Below, one piece after another: positions 36,062-47,060 of a DNA stretch of 64,000 nt (the first letter of the stretch is position 1; each line of letters opens with the position of its first letter). The translations under genes and the position numbers were made by a program. The stretch is taken from assembly GCA_036852015.1 (NCBI GenBank), contig JAANDG010000247.1, forward strand, positions 1 to 64,000, written 5' to 3'. A model generated the notes under the pieces. That model was not told where the DNA came from, made no database searches, and saw only the letters and a program-made list of their open reading frames with translations. The stretch is from Pelodera strongyloides (lineage: Eukaryota; Nematoda; Chromadorea; Rhabditida; Rhabditidae).

Positions 36062-36350
36062 TACGCTTAAGTGCGCGCACCTTTATTCAAGGGAGTTCAA
36101 ATTCAAAGTTTTTGCTTATGACATGTTCCGCAGAGGTCCTGAGCACAGTCGACGAGTTATAGATGACAAAAATGCTCGACGTCTTTGGGCTAGGGCCAGG
36201 AGGGATCGCCCATGATTCCCTCGTCGGGTGGTGGTTTCAAAGTTGCTGAGGCTTGGAAAGTATTTTACCCAGGGATACTAGCGAGAATCGAACCCGCGAC
36301 TTTGACCTGAACTAAGGGGTTTAGTGCGTTAACCTGAGGCTTGGTTTCGA
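36062..36350 (-). mobile_element. tRNA-derived SINE-like element
   Basis: Read on the minus strand, the head at 36350-36279 has CTCAGGTTAACGCAC (A-box-like) and GGGTTCGATTCTCGC (B-box-like). A ~170-bp body follows and ends TTGAATAAAGGTGCGCGCAC. Related tails occur at 31425-31510 and 32035-32100, and shorter TTGAATAAAGG words at about 12110 and 62113. This head-body-tail order is typical of tRNA SINEs. Confidence 0.65.
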
Positions 36351-37814
36351 AGTTTCATTGGTGGGAATTGTATCTTTTTTTGCGCATTGTTAAACCTATT
36401 TGGACAAAAATATTAATACATCGTAATCTGAACCGTTGCACGACAATGTTGTCAAACAAAGGTCTATTTGCTTTTTGAATATTTTTGTTGTATTCTTCTT
36501 TCTTTACAATGTTTGCAAATCGTTTTTCGATAATTCCTTATATATATATATATATACAATACATAGGAACATTTTCCGCGTCTTTTCAACGAACTCAAAG
36601 TTTTACATTATTTTTATGCATAAATTGCGAAATTATAATTGCAAAATGAATTTCGCCATATTTTGTACAGTATTTATGTGGTTAAGGTCTGATATTGGAA
36701 CCTTGTCACAATCCTAATCCAGTTTATTTTTTAGCACAAAAATTTCATGAGATGAGACTATGGTAACTCTTCGGGTAGTTTGTCTGATTACTGTAGCTCG
36801 TTATGATATTATGCATTACTACAGTGCCTCCTCGAGTACTTTGCGTGGCTACGGTAGTTTAGTTCTCGGGTAGTTCTGTGACTACGGTAGCTTAGTTGTC
36901 GAGTAGTTCATGTGACTACGGTAGCTCAGTTGGTTGTCTGTCTTACTATGGCAGCTTGTCTTTTTTATGAGGTAGCTCGTCGGTTGGTTTTCGGGGCTGA
37001 CTTCGGAAAGTTTTGAGTGCTATCTGGCGGGTCTTACTCAGTTATTTTTCTTTATAATGATCCTCTTACCCCTTTCTTCGTAAGAACATTTTGCACAACT
37101 TTTTTTACCTGACATAACCCATATTTACTTCTAACGCTCTACATTTGATATGAAGAACACGAACCGTGTTCCCATTTTTGAACGTAATAATGTGCAAACT
37201 AAGCCATTGTGTTCTGATGCACGAGCACAAATTTTACCCTTTTAACATCAGCGACATTTTTACTTTAGCCCATAGAACCAAATATTTACTTACAAAGAAA
37301 CTGATGGTAGAGCGGGAAAGAGAGAATTATGATCTACATCACTTTACTACTAAATTCTGGAAACTGGGCGATTCCCAGAAATGAGCAAAGTTCAATTTTA
37401 TAAATAACTTTATAAAAAATAATTAAGCATCCATGACTCATTCATATACTTCATTATATGAATGAATTATTTTATTTATTCATTTTTAATTTTTTTAATT
37501 TATATCAATTTCTAAAAAAAATCATAATAATATACATACATTCACCACGCAATTGTTATTTTACATCAATTGAAATTTTTTCCTTTATTAGCCTTATCAT
37601 GTGTCTTTCAAATTTGCCTATTCTGACAGTCACACGCAGAATTTCAAAAAAGAAAAATTGTTTTGAAATAAAATATATTGAATAGAATACATTTTGGAAC
37701 ATTTTTCATTGAAGTAAGCAACTATTATTAATTTTTGTTTTGTATTTTTTTGACAGAAGACAATTTTGTAAGAAGTTTGAAATAATGATAACAAAAAGCC
37801 CTGAATATTGAATA

Positions 37815-37975
37815 TTTGTGGGGGTTTGCAAGTATGCCGAAAATTTACCGTACCTTGGAAGTACACGATAATATTTTTTTGATTTTTCATGTTATATGTA
37901 TACGCAGGTTTCGTGCAGAAATACGGTAGTATTGACAGAATCACATACAATTTTGGGTTACTTGCAAACCCCATA
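37815..37975. repeat. dispersed repeat family K, copy 3
   Basis: GGGGGTTTGCAAGTATGCC at the left is roughly complementary to GGGTTACTTGCAAACCCC at the right, so the family may be a MITE. The interior shares GCAGAAATACG with copies 1 and 2. Confidence 0.65.
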
Positions 37976-39021
37976 AACTTTGTACGTTTCATTTAGATAA
38001 TATAAATAACTAGTGAATAGTTTTCGAGCTGGTGGACCCTGTCTTGTTTTTGCCCCACAATCAGTAAATAAAAATAATCCTGGATTTTATATCCACGGAA
38101 TATAACAAAAACTAAATAAAAATATAATTTTCAAAAATACTTTACACAGACAGCTTGGTGCAGCCAGCGCAAGTTGGGCTAACTCAACTACACTAGGAAG
38201 CGAACGGGCGGTTGGCTCAGTCTCCGATGATGCTTTTTAGTGGTCAACGCAAATTGTAATTTTATTCTGCTATGAAATCAATTAATTATATAAGATATAA
38301 AACGGTGTTGGCTGTCAACAGTTACAGCTCAATTTCAACCTACAACGATTAATAAACCAAGAAATATTCATCAGAAAACTAGAGTATAGTTCCCATAAAG
38401 CACAGCTGGATTCGCCAATACCTTACGATACCTTTGAGAGTCGAAATAAAATAGAAGCAAATGTATTCCTGACATCCCACAATTCCAATTTAGTCTCCCG
38501 TTTCCATATGCTTTCGATTGACATAAGGTGCATTTAAGATGGGAAAATTTTGAAGAATTCTGGAAAAGTTCGGTACATACATAGCTGAATATCCTGTTTT
38601 TCAGCATTGCGGAAAAGTTCCATCTTGAAACGAACTTTTACGGAATTCTTCAAACTTTTCCAAACTCGAACGCGCCTTTAGCTATTTCACTTGACTTTTC
38701 GCGTTGAGCTTGTAAATATAGTGCTTGGTTTCATAGGCACGTCTGAATTCAAACAATTGACATTCATATTTTTCCAATGCAAATTTTTCTCATTTTTCTT
38801 CTGTCGCAATGAAGGCTTGGTTCGTTTGGACTTATTTATTTTTCTTTATTTTATGAATTGGTTCACCCTTGAAGCTGGAAGGTTTGCATCCCATGTTACA
38901 CTTAGTTATCTTTTATTCTTATTTCGGTCAAATCTATACCTATACCGACATTCATATCCAATTTTTATGTACTGTATAGCTACATCATAAAAATTCAGTT
39001 TCATATAAACGAGAAGTCGGC

Positions 39022-39061
39022 TAATATGCGCTTCAAAAACCGGCTGTTATATCGCTTTAAC
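39022..39061. mobile_element. right end of a family B MITE
   Basis: GCGCTTCAAAAACCGGCTGT followed by TATATCGCTTTAAC. No left end was found in the 300 bp upstream. It sits directly before the leader acceptor of the carboxypeptidase gene. Confidence 0.65.
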
Positions 39062-39065
39062 AACT

Positions 39066-39133
39066 TTGCTTTCAGATTCGCCGGATTTGTTGAATTTTAA
39101 TGCCCGTATATTAATTCAAAACAAAAAAATAAA
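39066..39133 (+). promoter_or_regulatory. unpaired acceptor and leader of the carboxypeptidase gene
   Basis: TTTGCTTTCAG ends at 39075 and is followed by a 58-nt AT-rich leader to the ATG at 39134. No donor precedes it visibly, consistent with spliced-leader trans-splicing or a distant 5' UTR exon. Confidence 0.45.
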
Positions 39134-42100
39134 ATGCGATGGCTACTCGTATTACTAGCGATACAACTCGGACACTCATTAAAACAAAATGATCCGCATA
39201 ACGGGTCAGTTACATCTTTTTTAAAGGCTTATTTTACAAAGCCACGGTAAATATTTAGTGTAATTGTTATATGTAATTATATGTAATTTTGTCAATGTGC
39301 GCATGAATGAGTAAAGCTTTTGTGAAAGCTTTATTATTCAAAGGACTATGCGATATGTATAAAGTATATAATATGATGCATACTGTGCAGCATACTGTAG
39401 GCTGTAAAATACTTGATTACATGCACCAATTGTGTTTTGCACATGCTCTCTTTTTTAATTCATGGTGCGCGACATACTAGGATGGCTCAGTGCACGGGAA
39501 TGTGAACTGCTGAAACAATCTGAATTCTAGACCGTAACGTACGTGGTACAAACAAACAAACAACAAAAGCCCCAACTATATATTATAATAAAAACTATCT
39601 TTTAGATTTAAACTTCTCGAAATCTATCCCCAATCCGATGACCATATACGGATAGTGAGGGAACTCGACACACACGTTGGAGACGTAAGAAAGTTTGTAC
39701 TTGACTGTGATTCACGGAAAGTAGGGAGAGAGAAGATACAGAGAGAGAGAAGATACAGAGAGAGAGAAGGTACAGAGAGAGAGAGAGAAAGAGAAAGAGA
39801 GACAATTGGGGGTAATTCTCATTTTGCAGATCGATTTTCTTACTCGAATCAAGAGGGATACAACGCTGGTCCCTGCTTTGATATCTCCCGAACGGTTACG
39901 AAGGACGCTACGGCACTTACGTGCAAATGATATTGACTTCAAAGTTAAAGGTCACTGTTCTGTTTATCTGTTCAGATGTAGAATATCCGTTTCAAGACCG
40001 GCTGTTATGCCGCTTCGAGCATAATTAAACCTAATAGTCTATACATAACCTTGTCTGCATCTTCGCCTCATATAACTTTAATTCACAAAGGCTGCGCTTA
40101 TAGTTTTCTCTTCTTACAAGAATCACCACAATTTCTTCGTATGAGTCGATTAAAATTAAAATATTTAAAATGTTTAAAATAATTTAGATGTTCCTGTGTC
40201 AAATGAAACACGGCACGCTCGCCAGAAACGTTACACGAATAATCTTTTATTAGGATCGAGTTCCGCCTACAATTTGAATGAGTACATATCATATGATGAG
40301 GTGATAGATTTTCTCGCTAAACTAATTAGGAACTTACTGAAATTTGGATCACTGTCTAGGCAAAAATGTATTGACATATCATAAAGACCAAGCTAGTACT
40401 AACTACTGATTTTTTCAAACAGGTGCACAAGTTACTTGCCACTTGCCAGTACTACTTGCCAATGCTGCTAAAAAATGTTATTGACAAAAACTTTAAACGT
40501 TAGTCCCAAGGAAAATATTGACTTCCTATATTGAAAATATTGAAAATATTGAAAATATTGACTAAAGTAATTTGGAACTTACTGAAATTTGGATCATTGT
40601 CTAGGCAAAAATGTATTGACATATCATAACGACCAAGCTAGTACTAACTACTGATTTTTTTTCAAACAGGTGCACAAGTTACTTGCCACTTGCCAGTACT
40701 ACTTGCCAATGCTGCTAAAAAATGTTATTGACAAAAACTTTAAACGTTAGTCCCAAGGAAAATGCATCCAGTTCTATTTTCATCAACTATCACCAGCCTT
40801 TGAAATATAGAAACAATTTATGTGACATAGAAAAAAATCATTCCAGCAAGTCGACTTTCTTCGTACATTAACATCCGAAAATCCGAATATTGTCAGTCTT
40901 TCTACATTGGGAAGAAGTTTTGAAGGAAGGGAGATTTACTACGTTACGGTAGGTTTTATTTTGATGCGCAGGTTGAAACACGGACAGTACATTCAAATTC
41001 AAAAATGGCGGGAAGTTCAAATTCATCCAGTGATCGGAAATTCAAATTCTGGTGCGTGCATGCGTGAACTTCTGAACGAATCTGAATTGTGGAACGTAAC
41101 GCACAACAAACAAACAAACAAACAAACAAACAAATGTCCCAAATTTAATAACATATTTTCAGATCGGCTACCTTACCTCGTCAAATAAGCCAGTGCTCTT
41201 CATTGACGCTGGTATTCATGCCAGAGAGTGGATTGCACCCGCTGTAGCATTGAAATTAATCAAAGAGGTGAGTTGTTAAAGCGAAATAACGGCTGGTTTT
41301 TGCAACACCTCGAGCATACCAGCATTCTTATGCATCATATGCAAATGATCATAAATTTGAATAAAAAATTGAGCTAAATTCGATCAAATTAGCGTCAATA
41401 TGTAAGAATGCGGCTGTCCACGATGCATTTCAAAAACCGGCTGGTTTTTCGCTTTAATTATGTATTGCATTGCACATCGAAATAGTTATAGTTAGTACAG
41501 CATTGGTTACATGGTTACTCTAAGTGCATATCAAGAAGCTTTCATCTGAATATGTCGCCTCCACTGTGTAGGAGCTGTTGCATGTTGTTGCTACGGAACA
41601 ACGTGAAACTAAAATTAACAAAAAATAAAGAAGCATAATTTAGTTCACGACCAATCCCCAGTACACTTCACTACTGAATCAAATTGACATCATAATTGCT
41701 CCGAATATAAACCCTGACGGTTACGAATACTCGCGGACCACTTCACGAATGTGGCGAAAGAATACGTAAGGTTACAAAAATTATATGAATTAATAACTGA
41801 ATTAATAACATCATTTTTCCAAAATTGACGAATCAAAGAAGATCTATATATCTGGAGCGCACTACTTCGATAGACGAGAGCGGACGGCAGGGGCCCCTTC
41901 GGGGGTCCCTGAAGGACAATCCCAGCTTTAGCTTTAACCTTTAAATGTGAACGATTACCCGGATGACCAGGTAACCCGTGTCGAGCCCTAAGTAAAAAAT
42001 AAGAAGTCCAAGCCTTCAGCTCCTATTTATTATTTGTTCTTCAGCAAGTCCTATGGTCGATGCGCTGGTGTGGATTTGAATCGAAATTTTCCTTTTATGT

Positions 42101-42654
42101 TTGGTTATTCGGGCGTGAGTTCGGATCCATGCAGGTACCAATTATATTATTCTCATAATAATGGATATTTTGCAAATAAAATACCGTTTTAAAGCGGTAT
42201 GACTCGAGGTTTTAAAGCGATATGCTGAACGAGAGGAACACAATTTGCATATAATACATGGAAGTGTAGTTGTCCTGCAAACTTTTCGTCAACCGACTGT
42301 CATATAGCTTATATGCTTAGGATTCCTGGGTCATAAGCCTGGAACATCACTCGAGAGGCTTGGCAGATTTTTTTGATAATAAAATTGGATGGGTGAAATT
42401 CCAAAGGCTTTTATTGTTTATCATTTAGCGAGATCTACAAAGGCCCTAGTGCCGAAAGCGAATCAGAAACCATGGCTTTGGCCAATATCTTGCGGAATCT
42501 AAAGTCCAGAATTAAGGTGGGCAAATAGCTTATAGAAAGTTTATAATAATTTTTTTTTAATAATTATAATGTATCTCAACCCGAGCCATAAAGTTTGACG
42601 TTTGACTTTCATGCTAAAGAACATGCTACACTATATCTATCTTTACTCTTCTTC

Positions 42655-42696
<42 letters not shown>

Positions 42697-42715
42697 TATA
42701 TTATTATATATATAT

Positions 42716-42760
<45 letters not shown>

Positions 42761-45107
42761 ATATATATGTTCTATATATGCTAATGACTTTTTGACTTGA
42801 CTTACTTGACTGAAATACTTTTTGACTTTTCCATATACTACGTTTACATTATTTAATTCCTTTTGCATTAGAGGGGAGAAAACTCATAAAAATTTCGTAT
42901 AAGTTAATGTTTCACAAAGGCTTCTTCAAGCGCGAGTTTTGTTAGTGCATTGCTGATAGTGAAAATTTTGTTTTGAAAAAAAAATGCTTTCAAATTAAAA
43001 GATAATCACAGAATTTAATGAAAATAAGAAAAATAACAGTTTCCGAAATTACAATTAGTTTTTCAGGCATATTTGACCCTTCACAGCTATGGCCAGAACT
43101 GGGTTTATCCGTGGGGTTACGCAATGAAGAAGTATCCACCAGACGTGGAGGACTTGGTATAAACTTATTATATTAATATATATATATATACATATATATA
43201 TGAAATTATATATACATATAAATATATATATTATTAATATAATAAGTTTAATATAACATATTATTTACCTGTACGATAGACCAAATCCAGGCATTAGTTT
43301 TAGAAATGGTTCCATATTCCGTAGTTTTACGGGCTGCATCGAAAACAACTTATTATTACTAGTTTCTACATACTATCTGCCTCAACATTGAGTATTTAAA
43401 GGATGAAATAATGCGAAACGAGGAATATCAAGAAATATTATCGACTGTACTTTTTACTGTAACATAAATTGTAAAAGATCTATCCATTAGAAACATTATA
43501 AATTCAGAAAACGTTGGCAAATGAAGCGACTGCAGTTATATATGCAGTCCGCGGTACTCAATACTTGGTGTCAAGTTCTTCCGATGGCATGTGTAAGTTT
43601 TACTGAAATGTTTTTTCGTTTTTTTTTCTATACAACATTTTTTGGTTCAAAAGCATTTTACATTGTTTGCTCCAACTGAGAGAAATGATGATGGCCAGCA
43701 AACGGCTTTGACTTGACAAATTGCTACGTTTTATTTACAGAATATGTCCATATTTTTTTGGAAAGAGATATAATACGAGCGAAACATTTTGTTAGAAAAA
43801 TTATTAATTTTTTAATTTCAGTAAATAGTTTAATTTAAAATATAACGTTTGGGTCGTTAAGATTGGTTACTGATATATGAACTTTTAGTTTAATTTAGAA
43901 TAATTCACTTACTTACAATGAATAGGTTTTAAAGTTCTATTATAAAATTATTTTATAACATATATTATATACTATACTATAGTATATAATATATTATTTT
44001 TATATCTAATTTATATAAATTTATATAAAATATATAAAATTTTTTTTAAGATAATTTTTTATTTATTTTATTTATTATATTTTTTATTTTCAATTTCTTT
44101 AGAACATATAAGATTATTTGTTTGAACACTGTTTGTTACAGTATTTTTGAGAATTTGATTGTTATGTAAAATCTCAATTTTAGCAATTATAACAGAATGT
44201 TGTTTTGTATTTTTTATTCAAAGTTATGTGTTTTCTCGTCTATTGTTTTTTTATCTAATAGAGGTGTACCACCTTCTTTATCCTTTTTATCAGAATTTAT
44301 ATTTTTTAAATATTAAATATATTAATATTTAATTAATAAAATAAACTTAATCAAAAATATTATATATTATTAAAACTAAAGGGTTGCAAAAAGTTGCTTT
44401 GATTGGAAATGCCAGAAAATGTTGTCAAGTGCGAAATAACTTATAAAGGGAAGTCAACAAACGATTTGGTTTTCCAAAATTAGCTCGGGAATTTTCAGTG
44501 CGAACCAGTCGCACGCAACGGAACCGAACCTCTGACCTCTCGCGCGTGAGAAACATATGCGCTATCCACTGGGCCACCCCACCCTGACTCCAGTGGGATA
44601 TGCGTATGGTAATGTTGATTAACTTGCAGATGCCGCATCTGGAGCATCAGACGATTTCGCAAAAAGTCTCGGAATAAAGTACGTCTACACGGTGGAATTG
44701 AGCCCTTATGAGACTAGCCAGTGGGTTTTCTATTTAAAAATTTAATTTTGGTTCAATTAGGAATTTAACCATTCGTTTAGGGTGCGTTATTAGGAAGAGC
44801 ATTGTAGCCTATCCATTTTTTTACGGAGGCTTCTAGTAACGGCACAGCTCAAATAAAATTATGCACACCCCTGGCTTCTAATCTCTTTAAAATTACTGAT
44901 CTTTATTATCGGGTTTTTTTCAGGGTAAGTATCTACAATTGGACTGACCTAGAGCGTATTCAAATTAGCCGATAATTGCAGTAACCTTAAATTACAATAT
45001 TTAGGACAATTACCTTTGACCTGCCAGCCAGCGAAATCGCACCCGTTTCTTCGGAAATTCTACAAGGCGTTCTCGTGGTAGCCAAGAAAGTGGCAAACAC
45101 GAATTGA
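39134..45107 (+). CDS. secreted M14 procarboxypeptidase, B-like specificity
   Basis: Thirteen exons, all GT-AG and in phase: 39134-39246, 39606-39720, 39830-39950, 40188-40300, 40847-40948, 41163-41267, 41662-41765, 42045-42134, 42429-42516, 43067-43156, 43508-43592, 44630-44720 and 45005-45107 (TGA). The product is 439 residues. A signal peptide (MRWLLVLLAIQLGHSL) is followed by an activation propeptide with VPALISPERL and RANDIDFKV, and a basic cleavage site RHARQKR (125-131). The catalytic domain starts near 132. Zinc ligands are His207 and Glu210 (IHAREW) and His323 (TLHSYG). Substrate-binding Asn270-Arg271 (DLNRNF), Tyr376 and catalytic Glu398 (YTVEL) are present, with the Tyr248-Glu270 spacing of bovine CPA conserved. 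The S1' position equivalent to residue 255 is Asp383, the signature of carboxypeptidase B, so removal of C-terminal Lys/Arg is predicted. It is presumably a secreted digestive or processing enzyme. It looks intact. Confidence 0.95.
39725..39805 (+). repeat. (GA)n-rich tract in carboxypeptidase intron 2
   Basis: AGAGAGAGAAGATACAGAG-type purine repeat beginning a few bases after the donor at 39721. Artefactual ORFs overlap. Confidence 0.9.
39985..40020. mobile_element. right end fragment of a family B MITE
   Basis: CCGTTTCAAGACCGGCTGTT followed by ATGCCGCTTCGAG, in carboxypeptidase intron 3. The left end is missing. Confidence 0.55.
40314..40763. repeat. tandem duplication of ~200 bp in carboxypeptidase intron 4
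   Basis: Copy 1 (about 40318-40517) and copy 2 (about 40561-40763) are almost identical from AACTTACTGAAATTTGGATC to TAGTCCCAAGGAAAAT, with an offset of 245 bp. A short TTGAAAATA repeat lies between them. Each copy holds an acceptor-like TTTTTCAAACAG and an open stretch of 25 codons before AAAC|GTTAGT. Confidence 0.92.
41276..41457. mobile_element. family A MITE in carboxypeptidase intron 6
   Basis: Starts TTAAAGCGAAATAACGGCTGG eight nucleotides past the donor and ends CCGGCTGGTTTTTCGCTTTAA. Inner TTTGCAACACCTCG/CGATGCATTTCAAA. Octamer ATGCAAAT. Confidence 0.92.
42190..42312. mobile_element. family C element in carboxypeptidase intron 8
   Basis: TTAAAGCGGTATGACTCGAGG, then a second TTAAAGCGATATGCTG, a core AATTTGCATATAATACATGG and an eroded right end (CGACTGTCATATAGCTT). 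Confidence 0.6.
42658..42780. repeat. (AT)n microsatellite
   Basis: About 120 bp of TA repeat with short interruptions, in carboxypeptidase intron 9. Confidence 0.97.
44505..44590 (-). repeat. tRNA-derived segment in carboxypeptidase intron 11
   Basis: On the minus strand TGGCCCAGTGGATAGCGC is a good A box and AGGTTCGGTTCC a good B box about 37 nt later. The anticodon arm and acceptor stem are not convincing, so this is a tRNA pseudogene or SINE head. It ends about 40 bp before the exon 12 acceptor. Confidence 0.55.
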
Positions 45108-45133
45108 ATAATACGGAAAACTGAAAAATAAGA

Positions 45134-45139
45134 AATAAA
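45134..45139 (+). terminator. polyadenylation signal of the carboxypeptidase gene
   Basis: AATAAA, 27 nt after the TGA. Confidence 0.75.
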
Positions 45140-45824
45140 CATGAAGTAAACGGGTTTAATGTTGTGTGCAAATTTTCTACAGAATATGTTCGTGAGAGAT
45201 GAATAAAGATTTTTGACAGCAATCTGTTTCTTTTTTTTTTGCGTGTAAAACAACAATTAATTAATGGGGAAATTTCCTTCACGAGAAAAATTATGGAAAA
45301 CTTCAATGATTATTAAAAAAATTTCGATTCGTGTATCTAATGTAGAGCATAGTTATCTCCTTGTCACAAACAAAGGATAGATAAAGAGCGTATTTCCGCT
45401 CGCTCTCGAAAAATGACGCGCGGTCGTGCGGATGCGGAAAATACACAGAAACACGACACAAGGACATCACACGGATAATTTTTGGACCCAGTCTCAGGCA
45501 TATATCGATTTTTAATTTTCAAGGCAGAATTATTGATCGAAGTTTATTTTTTTCTTCATCTACGATTTTATTTGATGTTCATTATTACTTACATCTACTC
45601 TATCTCTACGTCTATTTAATTTTTTAGTTATAAAACTAAATAGAAACTTCCTAAATTTGCCGTGATTTGCATTGAATATTTTTTTCAAAATTGGACGAGA
45701 ACAAAACATTGAATCGTAGTTACCTCTTAGCAAAATCTGTTCGTTAGCCTTATTTCTGATTAGAGTTAATTTAATTTTGATTTTTGTTGTTTATGTTGGA
45801 GTTTAAATTTTTCTGATGTAATAA

Positions 45825-45972
45825 TTAAAGCGAAATACAGGCTGGTTTTAGAAACCCATCTTGGAAAACTTAATTATTATGTATTTATGCCAATTTCCTC
45901 GAATTTAGCTCGATTTTTTTATATGATGGTCTACTTGAAGTGTTTCAAAAATCGGCCGGTATTTCCCTTTAA
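45825..45972. mobile_element. family A MITE, internally deleted
   Basis: Starts TTAAAGCGAAATACAGGCTGG and ends ATCGGCCGGTATTTCCCTTTAA. The octamer-bearing half of the core is deleted. Confidence 0.88.
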
Positions 45973-46383
45973 ATAATTTTCAAGGAAGACGCGTGGATTA
46001 GTGTATTTATATGACACATTTTTGACCTTGAACATGCAACAGAGAAATTGATAAACTTGGAAGATATATGACATTTTATAATTGATATTAATCACATAAA
46101 TAACTTCACTTTTGTTTGTTACCTTTATTTACCTGTTCTACCAATTTGTTATAGTTACCTTTAAAAATAACAGCATTGTAAGTCTATGTCGCATAAATAA
46201 TTGTATATTTATTATTATTATTCGTGTTAATTAACTTTATAAAAGTCTACCCATGACTAAGTTCACGTCGCTTTGTTTGCTGAAACACTTGAGTGTGTAG
46301 TTGCTTGATGATGTTTGATAACAGTAGTTAGTCATGTCATAAGCAAGGACACACCTTCGTTGTTACATAGGAAACTGAGAACT

Positions 46384-46590
46384 GAGGAAACCATTTGGTG
46401 ACGGTTCCTTTTTTTTTCGATGGCAAACCCATTAGTGACCATTTCGTGACCTTGTCGTGACCATTTTCCCCGAAAACCGCCGTAAACTGGTCATCGCATG
46501 GCACCAAATGGTCAGTGACCGGTCACCAAATATCTGTTTTTTAGTTGGTGAAAACCATTTGGTGACCAGGTAAAGACCTTTTTTCTGTGG
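46384..46590. repeat. TTTGGTGACC-rich repeat family, fullest copy
   Basis: AACCATTTGGTGACGGTTCC at the left, several GTGACCATTT words, a CACCAAATGGTCAGTGACC inverted copy, and a TTTTTTCTGTGG right tip. Confidence 0.65.
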
Positions 46591-46994
46591 TTGGGCGAAT
46601 ATTCTGCTTTTCTGTGAGGTACAAGTGACATTGCTTTATTATTTTTTATTACATTACATTTTTATTGTTAGTTTTCTTATTACTTTTTCTTATTATTATC
46701 TCCATTCCCTTTTCCTTTATGATGAGTTATGTCATTTTTCACAACATACGTTTCGCAAACCAGCAATAAGAAATTTTTAGGAGCACGCAACGTTGAAGCG
46801 ATGTCCGATGTACTAAAAAAACTAGTATCTATTAATTAAGCATCAATTGCAACGAATATTATTGTTTGATGTAAAAATATGAACTACTGAAACCAAAAAA
46901 AACCAGAGCCGGCAGGCAGGTCCGTGTATTTCAGGGACGGGATCGGCGCGGCGTTCTTCTCTTGCGAAGACGGGTCTAACCTTAAAGTCGTATT

Positions 46995-47060
46995 GTGCCT
47001 TGTTTGGAAAATTTGCATATGACATATCCTATGTATCCTATATATGCAAATTTGGTGCCC
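46995..47060. repeat. fragment related to family D inverted repeat
   Basis: TTGGAAAATTTGCATATGAC, CTATGTATCCTAT and ATGCAAATTTGG match parts of the element at 53181-53350. Confidence 0.5.

Larger units (their letters stand above)
32898..39075. other. gene-poor interval
   Basis: No exon chain is supported on either strand. The interval holds two family B elements, one family A element, a SINE-like element, a family K repeat, a long (TC)n tract and AT-rich sequence. Confidence 0.5.

Noticed and set aside
39655..39930. 91-codon ORF across carboxypeptidase exons 2-3
   Set aside because: It reads through the GA-rich intron. Splicing 39720 to 39830 gives the propeptide.
44880..44940. Mini-exon between carboxypeptidase exons 12 and 13 after TTTTTTTCAG
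   Set aside because: Only one base would precede a GTAAG donor. Direct joining 44720 to 45005 restores a Gln codon and the family alignment.
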